A DNA stretch of 64,000 nucleotides, from the NCBI GenBank assembly GCA_963763485.1, contig CAVXOW010000005.1, positions 1,302,001 through 1,366,000 of the forward strand, read 5' to 3'. The notes under the pieces are model-generated. The model saw nothing but the letters and a program-made list of their open reading frames with translations, was not told the DNA's origin and did not search any database. The DNA comes from CAWCKS01 sp963763485 (GTDB taxonomy: Bacteria; Pseudomonadota; Alphaproteobacteria; Rhizobiales; Xanthobacteraceae). The translations under genes and the position numbers were made by a program. This document shows positions 50,996-61,115 of the stretch, piece by piece (within the stretch, counting starts at the first letter, position 1; every line of letters starts with the position of its first letter).

Positions 50996-51214
50996 AAGGG
51001 CTGATCTCCGTGGCGCGATGCCGCCGGACCAGCAATAATTGAGCGCCAGCGGGCGCGAAAGCGACAATCTCACGCAGCCGCGGTTGTTGGCTCCGCGCCC
51101 CGCGCTATGGCCCATGCGTGAATTTCGGATATGCTTTGCGGTGTGCCTAGACCACAATGCGGCCGGGAAACGCCAACTCAAAGCCATTTCAAGAGCCACA
51201 AGGGCCAACGCGAC

Positions 51215-53085
<1,871 letters not shown>

Positions 53086-53250
53086 GCCAGCGCCGAACGC
53101 GAACGGTGTCAGAGTGTGCCGTGGTCCCCGCAGGGCTACGATACTACCGCTGCGTGCGCTTGCGGATCCCCAGTTAAGACCCCGATAACCCAACTTCCTA
53201 ACGCCTCTTCCATTCGCGCCCTGTAGCCCTTGTGTCTGGGGAGGGGGCTC

Positions 53251-55959
53251 ATGGGGCCGCAGACTGACGACAACATTGATGAGACCAGCGGGCGCGGACT
53301 CAGCCTGCTTGGGCTGATCCGTGGTACTGGCCTCGGTCCGGTGGCGGCACTCGCGATCGGCGGTGCGACGCTGATCATTGCGATCGCAATCGGCACCTTC
53401 GTCGCGGTCATGAATTTCCGCGATCGCGCCCTCGACACCAGCAAACAGCAACTCGAAAACACGGTACTGCTGCTGTCGCGGCATTTCGAGAACTACCTGC
53501 ATAATTTCACCACCGTCCAGCAAGTGCTGCTCAAGGAGTTCGAGCCGCTGACAGCGCTGCCTCTTCAGGATTTCGTGCGCGCGATGTCGAGTTCGCAAAC
53601 TCACGCGCTGCTGGAAACGAAACTGAGCGGGCTATCGGATGTCGTCGGCGTCAATATCTGGGGGCCGAACGGGACCTTGCTCAATTCGTCGGCGGAATGG
53701 CCGGTTCGCAAGGTGGATATCACCGATCGCGAGTACTTCCGGGCGATGAAGTCCGACCCCGCCATGCAGCAAAGCGTGGCGCTGCTGCGCAATCGCCTTG
53801 TCGGCGACTGGACGATCGTCATCGGCCGCCGGATTTCGTCGCCGACCGGAGAGTTTCTCGGCGTGATGACGCGGGGCGTGGCGCCGAAGAGCATCGAGGC
53901 ATTCCTCAACTCCGTCGAAGCCGACAAGGACTCGTCGATTGCCGTGCTGCATGCCGACGGCACGTTGATGGCGCGAATTCCAAGCATGGACGCGATGATC
54001 GGGCGGAAGATCACGATCGATGATCAATCGTCGGCGCCGCCCGAGCATTACACGCTGCGGGTGGTCAGTCCGGTCGACATGGTCGAGCGCATCGTCGCGG
54101 TGCGGCATATTCCGTCGCTTCCGATCGTCATTACCGCGTCGACAACGGTTGCTGCCGCGCTGAAGGAATGGCAGCAGCAGACCCGCTTCCTGGCCGGCGT
54201 CGGCGCCCTGGCCATGATCGTCATCGCCGCAACGCTGGCTCTGATCATCCGCCAGTTGACGCGTCAGCATCAGGCATCGCGTCGAAAACTGCGGCTGGAG
54301 AAGGAGCGTTTCGCCACCGCAGTCAACAACATGAGCCAGGGGCTCGCGCTGTTCGATGCGTCCGGGCACCTGATTGTTTGCAACGGGCGCTATGGCGAGA
54401 TGCTTGCCGGATCGGGGAGTGTCATCGAGCCGGGATGTACGCTGCGCGATATCGTGCAGCGTCGCAAGGACAGCGGAACATTTGAAGGCGATGTCGATGC
54501 GTTTTGCGACACCTTCATGACGGCATTACAGCAGCGCAATGGCGGAACGCTGTTGACCGTGGCCGGCGCGCGAACGATCGAGCTGCGCTACCAGCCGCTC
54601 TCGGAAGGCGGCTGGGTGACGACGACCGAAGACATCACCGAGCGGCAGCGCTACGAGGAACGTATCTCGTACATGGCGCATTACAACTCGTTGACCGATC
54701 TGCCCAACCGGGCATTGTTCCACGCGCATCTCGAGCGGAGCCTCGCCGCGATGACGGCGGACGAGCAGCTCGCGGTGCTCTATATCGATGTCGACGAATT
54801 CAAGGGCATCAACGACTCGCTCGGCCACCCGGTCGGCGACGAGCTGTTGAAGTCGATCGCGGCACGCCTGTCGAGCTGTGCCGGCACGGAGGATTTCGTC
54901 GCTCGCCTCGGCGGCGACGAGTTCGCGGTGTTCAGGCCCGGCGTCGAAAATCGTGGCGACGTGCTGCCGCTTGTCAACAAGATCCAGGACGCCATCCGCC
55001 GTCCCGCCGAGTGCCTCGGCCACCACGTGATTGTCGATGCAAGCATCGGCATCGCGCTGGCATCGAATGACATGCGCGACCTCGATCAGCTGGTCAAGAA
55101 CGCTGACCTCGCGCTGTATGAAGCAAAATCCGGCGGCCGCCGGACCTATCGTTTCTTCGAGGCGGCGATGCAGCAGAGGGCCAACGCGCGTCGTACCGGC
55201 GAGATCGAGCTGCGCAAGGCGATTCTCCAGGGCGAGCTCGAGGTCCACTATCAGCCGATCGTCGACTTCAAGACCGAAAAGATGGCCGGTTGCGAGGCTC
55301 TGATCCGCTGGCGTCATCCGACGCGCGGCATGATTTCGCCGGCGTCTTTCATTCCGGTTGCCGAGGACACCGGGCTGATCAACGAGATTGGCGAGTGGGT
55401 ACTGAAATCCGCGTGCACGACCGCAGCGACCTGGCCGGCCCATGCCACGATCGCGGTCAACGTTTCGCCGGTGCAGTTCCGCGAGCCGGGTTTCGCGCTC
55501 AAGGTGGTGGGCGCGCTGGCTGCGAGTGGGCTGGCGGCCAACCGCCTCGAACTCGAGGTGACCGAGACCGTGCTGATCAATGACGATGAAACCACGCTCG
55601 CCGCGCTCAACGAGCTGCGCGCGCTCGGCGTGCGGATCGCGCTCGATGATTTCGGCACCGGTTATTCCTCGCTGAGCCACCTGCAGCGCTTCCCCTTCGA
55701 CAAGATCAAGATCGACCGCTCGTTCGTCCGCAACGTCGCGTGGTCGAAGGATTCGGTGGCGATCGTGCGCGCCGTGGTCGATATCGCCGGCGTCAGGAGC
55801 ATCACGACCACCGCCGAGGGCGTCGAGACCGTGGAGCAGAAGGAAGCGTTGCGCACGCTCGGCTGCGCCCAGATGCAGGGCTACCTGTTCAGCGCAGCGC
55901 GGCCGGCGGCCGAGATCGCGGCGCTGTTTGCGGGTACGGCCAAGGTGGTGGCGGCGTAA
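53251..55959 (+). CDS. dCache-PAS-GGDEF-EAL c-di-GMP turnover protein
   Basis: 902 residues from ATG 53251, with GGAGGGGGCTC directly upstream. A membrane helix (AALAIGGATLIIAIAIGTFVAVM, about 33-55) is followed by a periplasmic double-Cache-like sensor (about 60-310: DVVGVNIWGPNGTLLNSSAEW, DWTIVIGRRISSPTGEFLGVMTRG), a second helix (FLAGVGALAMIVIAATLALII), a PAS-like domain (INNMSQGL-type), GGDEF with an intact RLGGDEF, and EAL with CEALIRW and DDFGTGYSSLS. Both catalytic centres look competent. It senses a small periplasmic ligand and alters c-di-GMP. A PilZ receptor is at 41424. Element 55966 follows the stop. Confidence 0.93.
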   Translation: MGPQTDDNIDETSGRGLSLLGLIRGTGLGPVAALAIGGATLIIAIAIGTFVAVMNFRDRALDTSKQQLENTVLLLSRHFENYLHNFTTVQQVLLKEFEPLTALPLQDFVRAMSSSQTHALLETKLSGLSDVVGVNIWGPNGTLLNSSAEWPVRKVDITDREYFRAMKSDPAMQQSVALLRNRLVGDWTIVIGRRISSPTGEFLGVMTRGVAPKSIEAFLNSVEADKDSSIAVLHADGTLMARIPSMDAMIGRKITIDDQSSAPPEHYTLRVVSPVDMVERIVAVRHIPSLPIVITASTTVAAALKEWQQQTRFLAGVGALAMIVIAATLALIIRQLTRQHQASRRKLRLEKERFATAVNNMSQGLALFDASGHLIVCNGRYGEMLAGSGSVIEPGCTLRDIVQRRKDSGTFEGDVDAFCDTFMTALQQRNGGTLLTVAGARTIELRYQPLSEGGWVTTTEDITERQRYEERISYMAHYNSLTDLPNRALFHAHLERSLAAMTADEQLAVLYIDVDEFKGINDSLGHPVGDELLKSIAARLSSCAGTEDFVARLGGDEFAVFRPGVENRGDVLPLVNKIQDAIRRPAECLGHHVIVDASIGIALASNDMRDLDQLVKNADLALYEAKSGGRRTYRFFEAAMQQRANARRTGEIELRKAILQGELEVHYQPIVDFKTEKMAGCEALIRWRHPTRGMISPASFIPVAEDTGLINEIGEWVLKSACTTAATWPAHATIAVNVSPVQFREPGFALKVVGALAASGLAANRLELEVTETVLINDDETTLAALNELRALGVRIALDDFGTGYSSLSHLQRFPFDKIKIDRSFVRNVAWSKDSVAIVRAVVDIAGVRSITTTAEGVETVEQKEALRTLGCAQMQGYLFSAARPAAEIAALFAGTAKVVAA

Positions 55960-55965
55960 TTCACT

Positions 55966-56062
55966 CCGCTCATTCCCACGAAAGCGGGAATCCAAGAGAG
56001 CCAGAAAAGAGCTTTGCTTGGGTGGCAAAAGACTGGGTCCCCGCCTCCGCGGGGACGAGCGG
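55966..56062. repeat. Two-hairpin intergenic repeat (copy B)
   Basis: Same architecture as 40545-40639: arms CCGCTC/GAGCGG, a first hairpin ATTCCCAC-GAAA-GCGGGAAT (one mismatch) and a second hairpin GTCCCCGC-CTCC-GCGGGGAC, with the shared words 'TGGCAAA' and 'CTGGGTCCCCGC'. It lies between convergent genes (GGDEF-EAL plus, LLM minus). Confidence 0.85.
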
Positions 56063-56082
56063 AAGAAAAACGAACATCACGC

Positions 56083-57258
56083 CTAGCCGGCCTTCGCGAA
56101 TTCGAATGGATCGGCCAGCCCATAGCGCGGCATCAGGTGCTCGCGGAACAGCTTTATCGATCGCATCGCCTGGGCATGATTGAGATTGCCCCACTGGAAC
56201 GACAGCACCATGTAGTTGGCGCCCGTCGTCATGTACTCGTCGAAATAGGTCTTCACGGTGTCGGGTGTGCCGACCACGTAGCCCGGCATGCCGCCGGGTG
56301 TGCGCCTGCGCGCGTCGCGCTGCTTGCGTTCCTCTTCCGCGAGCTTCGCCAGCGACGCATCGAGATCGTGCCGTTCCTCCGGTGCGAGATGGCGTGCCGG
56401 CGGCTGCGGCCGCGGCCCGGTGCCTTCGGCATTGACGAACTGCGTCAGCTTGCGGCGCTCGGCTTCGAGCCGGCGCGGCGTCCCGAGGTTCCAGGCATAG
56501 GCCTCGGCTGCGGGCCTGGCTTCGGTGATCGCCTGCTGCTCGTCCTCGGCGAGCAGGATGTGGACGACGAGGCCGATCAACGGTTCGCGGCCCTGTACGG
56601 TAAGCGGACTTGAATTGTATTGGCTCCAGAGCCGGTGGTAGCGCACGACGTTGGCCTGCAGCGTGTCGAGCGAGCCGACCACGATGCAGTTCATGCCGTG
56701 CTCGGCCGCCACTTCGGGATTGCGCATGTACCAGAATGACGGCGTCGGCGTTTGCAGCGGACGCAGCCGCATCGGTACGTCGTCGAAGCTGTAGAACCGC
56801 CCCTTGAAATCGAGCTGGTCGTGCGACAGCCCGCGGCGCAGCACCTCGAGCGTTTCATCGTAGCGCTGCCGGTTGGTGTCCTCGTCGCCTTCCTGGCCCC
56901 AGAAATAGGCTTCCAGCACGCCGCCGCGTCCGACGCCAAGCTCGAGGCGGCCGCCGGACAGATGGTCCAGCATGGACACTTCCTCGATCAGGCGCAGCGG
57001 ATGGTGCAGCGGCAGGACATAGACGCCAGGGCCGAACCGGAGCCGGCGGGTTCGTTGCGCGGCCGCAGACAGAAAAACATTTTGCGACGGCGCCATGCTG
57101 TGCACCGCGGGCGTATGGTGCTCGGCGAGGTGATAGGCAAAGAAGCCGGCGTCATCGAGGGCTTGCATCAGTTGCAGCCGGTCTTCGTAGAGCCGAAACA
57201 GCGGCGTACCGGGAAGGTGCTCGATATGGTCGAAGACGCCGAACCTGATGCCGCTCAT
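56083..57258 (-). CDS. LLM-class flavin-dependent oxidoreductase (luciferase-like)
   Basis: 391 residues from ATG 57258; the frame extends to 57399 but MSGIRFGVFDHIEH is the natural start. Luciferase-like TIM-barrel monooxygenase: FGVFDHIEHLPGTPL, AGFFAYHLAEHHTPA with the paired His near residue 44, YVLPLHHPLRLIEEVSMLDHLSGGRLELGVGRGG (about 95-128), then GYVVGTPDTVKTYFDEYMTTG near the end. It uses reduced FMN and oxygen. A Glu/Asp/Arg-rich insert (about 250-310) is typical of the bacterial alkanal/sulfonate group. Substrate unknown; it converges on the GGDEF-EAL gene. Confidence 0.9.
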   Translation of the reverse strand: MSGIRFGVFDHIEHLPGTPLFRLYEDRLQLMQALDDAGFFAYHLAEHHTPAVHSMAPSQNVFLSAAAQRTRRLRFGPGVYVLPLHHPLRLIEEVSMLDHLSGGRLELGVGRGGVLEAYFWGQEGDEDTNRQRYDETLEVLRRGLSHDQLDFKGRFYSFDDVPMRLRPLQTPTPSFWYMRNPEVAAEHGMNCIVVGSLDTLQANVVRYHRLWSQYNSSPLTVQGREPLIGLVVHILLAEDEQQAITEARPAAEAYAWNLGTPRRLEAERRKLTQFVNAEGTGPRPQPPARHLAPEERHDLDASLAKLAEEERKQRDARRRTPGGMPGYVVGTPDTVKTYFDEYMTTGANYMVLSFQWGNLNHAQAMRSIKLFREHLMPRYGLADPFEFAKAG

Positions 57259-57429
57259 TTCCGTATCGCCCTTCCGCCCGTCGGCGCCGGCTGTCCCGCC
57301 GGTCGCGGGCCGCACCATATGCGCTGGGGCATGATGAGCAAAGAGCCACGATAAGAGCTGACTTTGCCAGCATATGCCGTTTCGGCATAAGCTTCGCACC
57401 TGACAAAGCGATGAACAGACGGTGGCGCA

Positions 57430-58374
57430 ATGAGCGTGATGGCTCGCGAACGGCCGGACGATTGGGTGGAGATGTCACCGCGCGAGGCGGGACTTGATCC
57501 GGCAAGATTGGCGCAGGCGGCGGCCGCCGTCCGGCGTATCGAGTCGCGCTTTGGCTTTCTGGTCGTCAAGGACGGCGCCGTCGTCCACGAGACCTATTAC
57601 CAGGGCGACGCTACCAGCCGGCACAAGGTGTTCTCGATCACCAAGGGTTTTGGCGCATCGCTGGTCGGCATTGCGCAGACCAAGGGCTATCTAAACGTCA
57701 AGGACAAGGTGTTCGACTGGCTGCCGATCCATCATCCCGACATCAAGGACGGCGCGACCATCGAGCACATCCTCGCAATGACCGCCGCCGGCGATCCGAA
57801 CCGCAACAGCTATCAGTATACGTCGGGTCCGATCCTCAACAGCCTGCCCAACATCCTGTGGCTCGCGACCGGCCGTTCGCCGGCGCGTTTCTATGACGAG
57901 GAGCTTGCGGCTCCGCTCGGCCTGACCTTGACCTGGCCGCGCACGGAAAAAGGCTGGATGCAGATCGGCAACCGCGGCCCGATGCCGGTGCTGGAGGCGA
58001 CGCATCGCGACGTCGCCCGGCTCGGACAGCTCTGGCTCGACAAGGGCGTTTGGCGCGGCAAGCGCCTGATCGATGAAAGCTTCATCGATGCCGCACTGCG
58101 GCCGACCTTCCCGGAAGCTAACATGGCGTATGGCTATCTGTGGTGGCTCAACAGGGACGGCGAGTGGCGCGATACCAGGACGCCGGCAGGCGCGCATCGG
58201 GGAAAGCGGATTCCACGGGCACCGGAGAATGTGTTCTGCGCGCTCGGCGCCCGCGGCAAGCTGATGATCGTGATCCCCGATCATCGCATGATCGTGGTGT
58301 CGCTCGGCGAGACCGACAACGAGATGCATCCGACGCTTGATCTGTGGGCGGCGATCGAGCCGCTGCTGGGGTGA
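57430..58374 (+). CDS. Serine hydrolase, beta-lactamase/DD-peptidase fold
   Basis: 314 residues. The nucleophile motif SITK (SxxK) is at about 67-70 in HKVFSITKGFGASLVG, a tyrosine motif YQY lies near 130 as the second-motif candidate, and the GYLWWLNRDG and HRGKRIPRAPENVFCALGARGKLMIVIP region carries the terminal strand. It resembles class C beta-lactamase-like esterases. No signal peptide, so probably a cytoplasmic esterase or amidase. It starts a plus-strand run of thioesterase, NTF2-like protein and ThDP enzyme, and is separated from the thioesterase by 6 bp, so they are likely cotranscribed. Confidence 0.85.
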   Translation: MSVMARERPDDWVEMSPREAGLDPARLAQAAAAVRRIESRFGFLVVKDGAVVHETYYQGDATSRHKVFSITKGFGASLVGIAQTKGYLNVKDKVFDWLPIHHPDIKDGATIEHILAMTAAGDPNRNSYQYTSGPILNSLPNILWLATGRSPARFYDEELAAPLGLTLTWPRTEKGWMQIGNRGPMPVLEATHRDVARLGQLWLDKGVWRGKRLIDESFIDAALRPTFPEANMAYGYLWWLNRDGEWRDTRTPAGAHRGKRIPRAPENVFCALGARGKLMIVIPDHRMIVVSLGETDNEMHPTLDLWAAIEPLLG

Positions 58375-58380
58375 CGATCT

Positions 58381-58803
58381 GTGAGCGAATCTGCGTTGAA
58401 GGCACTGCGTGCCGAAGGCTGGAGCGAGATCGAAGACAACGGCTTCATCGATCTGGTCGGGCCTTTCTTTCATCGCAAGGTCGATCACGCCCACCAGTAT
58501 GCCGTGGTGGCACAGACCAAGCACCGCAACCTTCGCGGCGTGGTGCAGGGTGGCATGCTGATGACCTTCGCCGACCGCACCATGGGGCTCGCGGCCTATC
58601 AGGAGGTCAAGCAGGGGGTCGTGACCATCCAGATGGACAGCCAGTTCATCGACACCGCAGGGATCGGTGAATTGCTGCTGTCGCAGCCTCGTGTGATCCG
58701 CGGAACCAAGTCCGTCGTATTCATGAGCACCGAGGTGAAGGTCGGCGAAAGATGTATTATCCTCGCGACCGCTGTCTTTAAGATCGTCCGGCCCAGAGCA
58801 TGA
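58381..58803 (+). CDS. PaaI-type hotdog thioesterase
   Basis: 140 residues from GTG 58381, 6 bp after the hydrolase gene. Hotdog fold: the N-terminal FIDLVGPFFHRKVDHAHQYAV, the helix-loop NLRGVVQGGMLMTFADRTMGLAAY with the catalytic-type Asp and Gly-Gly, VTIQMDSQFIDTAGIGELLLSQP, then VVFMSTEVKVGERCIILATAVFKIV. Hydrolyses acyl- or aryl-CoA thioesters. Its stop (TGA 58801-58803) lies inside a repeat element whose left arm begins at 58796, so the repeat supplies the stop and possibly the last codons. Confidence 0.88.
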   Translation: MSESALKALRAEGWSEIEDNGFIDLVGPFFHRKVDHAHQYAVVAQTKHRNLRGVVQGGMLMTFADRTMGLAAYQEVKQGVVTIQMDSQFIDTAGIGELLLSQPRVIRGTKSVVFMSTEVKVGERCIILATAVFKIVRPRA

Positions 58804-58868
58804 TCCGGAACAGCATGCTCCCGGCCCGACCCGTGGGTGGGAGCCGGTTTTCCGACAGGATCATGCTC
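58796..58868. repeat. Bradyrhizobium-type palindromic repeat
   Basis: Arms GAGCATGATCC (58796-58806) and GGATCATGCTC (58858-58868) are exact inverted repeats of 11 bp. The interior contains CCGGAA and TTTTCCG, a composition I associate with the multi-copy Bradyrhizobium intergenic repeat. It overlaps the thioesterase stop and precedes the next gene's ribosome site. Confidence 0.8.
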
Positions 58869-58889
58869 GAATAAAGGGGAAGTGAACCG

Positions 58890-59264
58890 ATGGCCTATGA
58901 TCGTTCGACCGTCGAGAAGGCGGTTCAGCTCTACTTCGATGGTCTTTATGAGGGTGACGCCGACAAGCTTGGCGCGGTCTTCCACCCGTCGGCCGACCTG
59001 CGCTGGCAGGACAAGGGCGACTTGAAGATCATGCCGGTGCCGGACTGGCTGGCCTGGGTGCGCAAGCGCCCGTCGGCCAGGGCGGAGGGCAAGCCGCGGG
59101 AGGATTTCATCGTCACGATCGACCGCTCCGACGATCAAACCGCCTTTATCAAGGTCCGTTGCCAGTTGCCGCCACGCTACTTCACCGATTACCTTGTGGC
59201 CTTCAGGCTTGGCGGCGACTGGACCATCGTGTCGAAGTCGTACCGCTACGACGTCAAGGACTAA
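58890..59264 (+). CDS. NTF2-like (lumazine-binding/SnoaL-fold) protein
   Basis: 124 residues: a first helix STVEKAVQLYFDGLYEGDADKLGAVFHPSADLRWQDKGDLKIM, a helix PDWLAWVRKRPSARAEGK, then strands EDFIVTIDRSDDQTAFIKVRCQLPPRYFTDYLVAFRLGGDWTIVSKSYRYDV. The 'L..VFHPsA.L......l...' start is typical of the Lumazine_bd_2/NTF2-like family. It lies 41 bp before the ThDP enzyme and probably works with it. Function not known. A ribosome-binding GGGGAAG lies close to the ATG. Confidence 0.82.
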   Translation: MAYDRSTVEKAVQLYFDGLYEGDADKLGAVFHPSADLRWQDKGDLKIMPVPDWLAWVRKRPSARAEGKPREDFIVTIDRSDDQTAFIKVRCQLPPRYFTDYLVAFRLGGDWTIVSKSYRYDVKD

Positions 59265-59305
59265 TTCGCGACCGCGCCAACAACAATCAAACAGGGAGAA
59301 CCGGC

Positions 59306-60940
59306 ATGAAACTAGGTGCCGCCATTGCCGAAATCATGAAGCGCGAGGGCATCAAGGTCCTCGCCGGGTATCCGGTCAACCATCTGATCGAGTTTGCTGC
59401 GGCCGCGGACATCCGCCCGGTGATGGTGCGGCAGGAGCGCATTGGCCTGCACATGGCGGACGCGATCTCGCGGCTGTCGTCCGGGCGTACCATCGGCGCA
59501 TTTTGCATGCAGCATGGTCCAGGCGCCGAGAACGCGATGGGCGGCGTGGCGCAATGCTACGGCAAGTCGGTGCCGGTCTTGGTGCTGCCGATGGGCTATG
59601 CGCGGCGGCTGCAACAGGTCGATCCCAACTTCAATTCCACGACCGCAATGCGGGCGTTCGCAAAATCGTCCGAGGTGATCAATCTTGCGAGCGAGGTCGG
59701 CAACATTTTCCGCCGCGCCTTTACGAAACTGAAGAACGGCCGCGGCGGTCCAGTGATCGTGGAAATTCCCTCCGACATGTGGAACGAGGAGGTGCCGGAA
59801 CCGCTGAACTACACGCCGGTGCTGCGCACCCGCTACGGCGCCGACCCCGTGCACGTCAAGGAAGCTGCGGGCCTCCTGATCAACGCCAAGCGGCCGGTGA
59901 TGTATGCGGGGCAGGGCGTGCACTACGCCCGCGCCTGGCCGCAACTGAAGCAGCTCGCCGAGCGGCTGGCGATGCCTGTCGTGACGAGCCTCGGCGGCAA
60001 GTCGTCATTCCCGGAGACGCATCCGCTGTCGCTCGGCTCCGGCGGCGTCGCGATGCCGCGCGCGGTGCCGAAATTCCTCGCCGACGCGGACGTCATCTTC
60101 GGCATCGGCTGCTCGTTCACCGAGACCTCGTTCGGCGTCGGCATGCCGAAGGGCAAGACCATCATCCACTCGACGCTCGACCCGGCCCACCTCAACAAGG
60201 ACGTCGAATGCAAGGTCGGCCTCGTCGGCGACGCCGGCCTCGTGCTTGACGCGCTGCTCGAAGAGGTCGGCCGCAGCGTGACGTCGGACCGCGACCGCTC
60301 CGCGGTATCAGCCGAGATCGCAAAATCGCACGAGGAGTTCCTCGCCAAGTGGGCGCCGAAGCGCAACAGCAACGACGCGCCGCTCAATCCGTATCGCGTG
60401 CTGAGGGACCTCTACGACACCGTCGATATCCACAACACCATCATTACCCACGACGCCGGCAGCCCGCGCGACCAGCTGTCGCCATTCTGGAAGTCGGTCG
60501 AGCCGCTGTCGTACATCGGCTGGGGCAAGACCACGCAGCTCGGCTACGGTCTTGGCCTTGCGATGGGCGCCAAGCTGGCGCGGCCCGACAAGCTCTGCAT
60601 CAACGTCTGGGGGGATGCTGCGATCGGCTTCACCGGCATGGACTTCGAAACGGCGGTGCGCGAGCGCATCCCGATCATGTCGATCCTGCTCAACAACTTC
60701 TCGATGGCGATCGAGCTCAAGGTGATGCCGGTGTCGACCGAGAAATACCGCTCGACCGACATCTCCGGCGACTACGCCGCGATGGCGCGCGCGTTCGGCG
60801 GCTACGGCGAACGCGTCACCAAGCCGGATGATATCGTGGCGGCGATCAAGCGCGGCATCCAGAAGACCAAGGAAGGCGTGCCGGTGCTGCTCGAGTTCAT
60901 CACGAGCAAGGAAGTCGACGTCGCGCGGCCAGGGACGTGA
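59306..60940 (+). CDS. Thiamine-diphosphate-dependent enzyme (acetolactate synthase/decarboxylase fold)
   Basis: 544 residues from ATG 59306 with GGGAGAACCGGC upstream. Three-domain ThDP fold: the N-terminal PYR domain with the activating Glu44 in VMVRQERIGLHMADAISRLS; the middle Rossmann-like domain with ADVIFGIGCSFTET; and the C-terminal PP domain with the Mg/ThDP motif Gly436-Asp437-Ala in WGDAAIGFTGMDF...LLNNFSM. It decarboxylates a 2-keto acid or carboligates. The set it travels with (serine hydrolase, thioesterase, NTF2-like protein, acyl-CoA ligase convergent downstream) suggests a degradation pathway, but the substrate is unknown. Confidence 0.9.
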   Translation: MKLGAAIAEIMKREGIKVLAGYPVNHLIEFAAAADIRPVMVRQERIGLHMADAISRLSSGRTIGAFCMQHGPGAENAMGGVAQCYGKSVPVLVLPMGYARRLQQVDPNFNSTTAMRAFAKSSEVINLASEVGNIFRRAFTKLKNGRGGPVIVEIPSDMWNEEVPEPLNYTPVLRTRYGADPVHVKEAAGLLINAKRPVMYAGQGVHYARAWPQLKQLAERLAMPVVTSLGGKSSFPETHPLSLGSGGVAMPRAVPKFLADADVIFGIGCSFTETSFGVGMPKGKTIIHSTLDPAHLNKDVECKVGLVGDAGLVLDALLEEVGRSVTSDRDRSAVSAEIAKSHEEFLAKWAPKRNSNDAPLNPYRVLRDLYDTVDIHNTIITHDAGSPRDQLSPFWKSVEPLSYIGWGKTTQLGYGLGLAMGAKLARPDKLCINVWGDAAIGFTGMDFETAVRERIPIMSILLNNFSMAIELKVMPVSTEKYRSTDISGDYAAMARAFGGYGERVTKPDDIVAAIKRGIQKTKEGVPVLLEFITSKEVDVARPGT

Positions 60941-60985
60941 TGAGGCGTTGACGCTTGCGATTGTATACCTCATCCTAACGGGGAG

Positions 60986-61028
60986 AGGTCGACGCGCGAA
61001 GCGCGGCCGGGTGAGGCGGCGTCGACCT
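60986..61028. repeat. Inverted repeat between convergent genes
   Basis: AGGTCGACGC (60986-60995) and GCGTCGACCT (61019-61028) form an exact 10-bp inverted repeat with 23 bp between, in the 175-bp gap where the ThDP (plus) and ligase (minus) genes converge. Inside is CGCGC-GAA-GCGCG. It may be a two-way terminator or a repeat element. Confidence 0.65.
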
Positions 61029-61115
61029 ATCGATAGATCTGGTTCGCCTACCGGAGCGCTTGCGCATCCGACCTCACCCGTGAGGAGAGGCGCTCGGAGC
61101 AAGCCGCTGACACCT

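Noticed and set aside
54526..56028. 500-codon minus-strand frame opposite the second GGDEF-EAL gene
   Set aside because: Entirely antisense to an intact gene with GGDEF and EAL motifs; composition is that of a reading-frame shadow.
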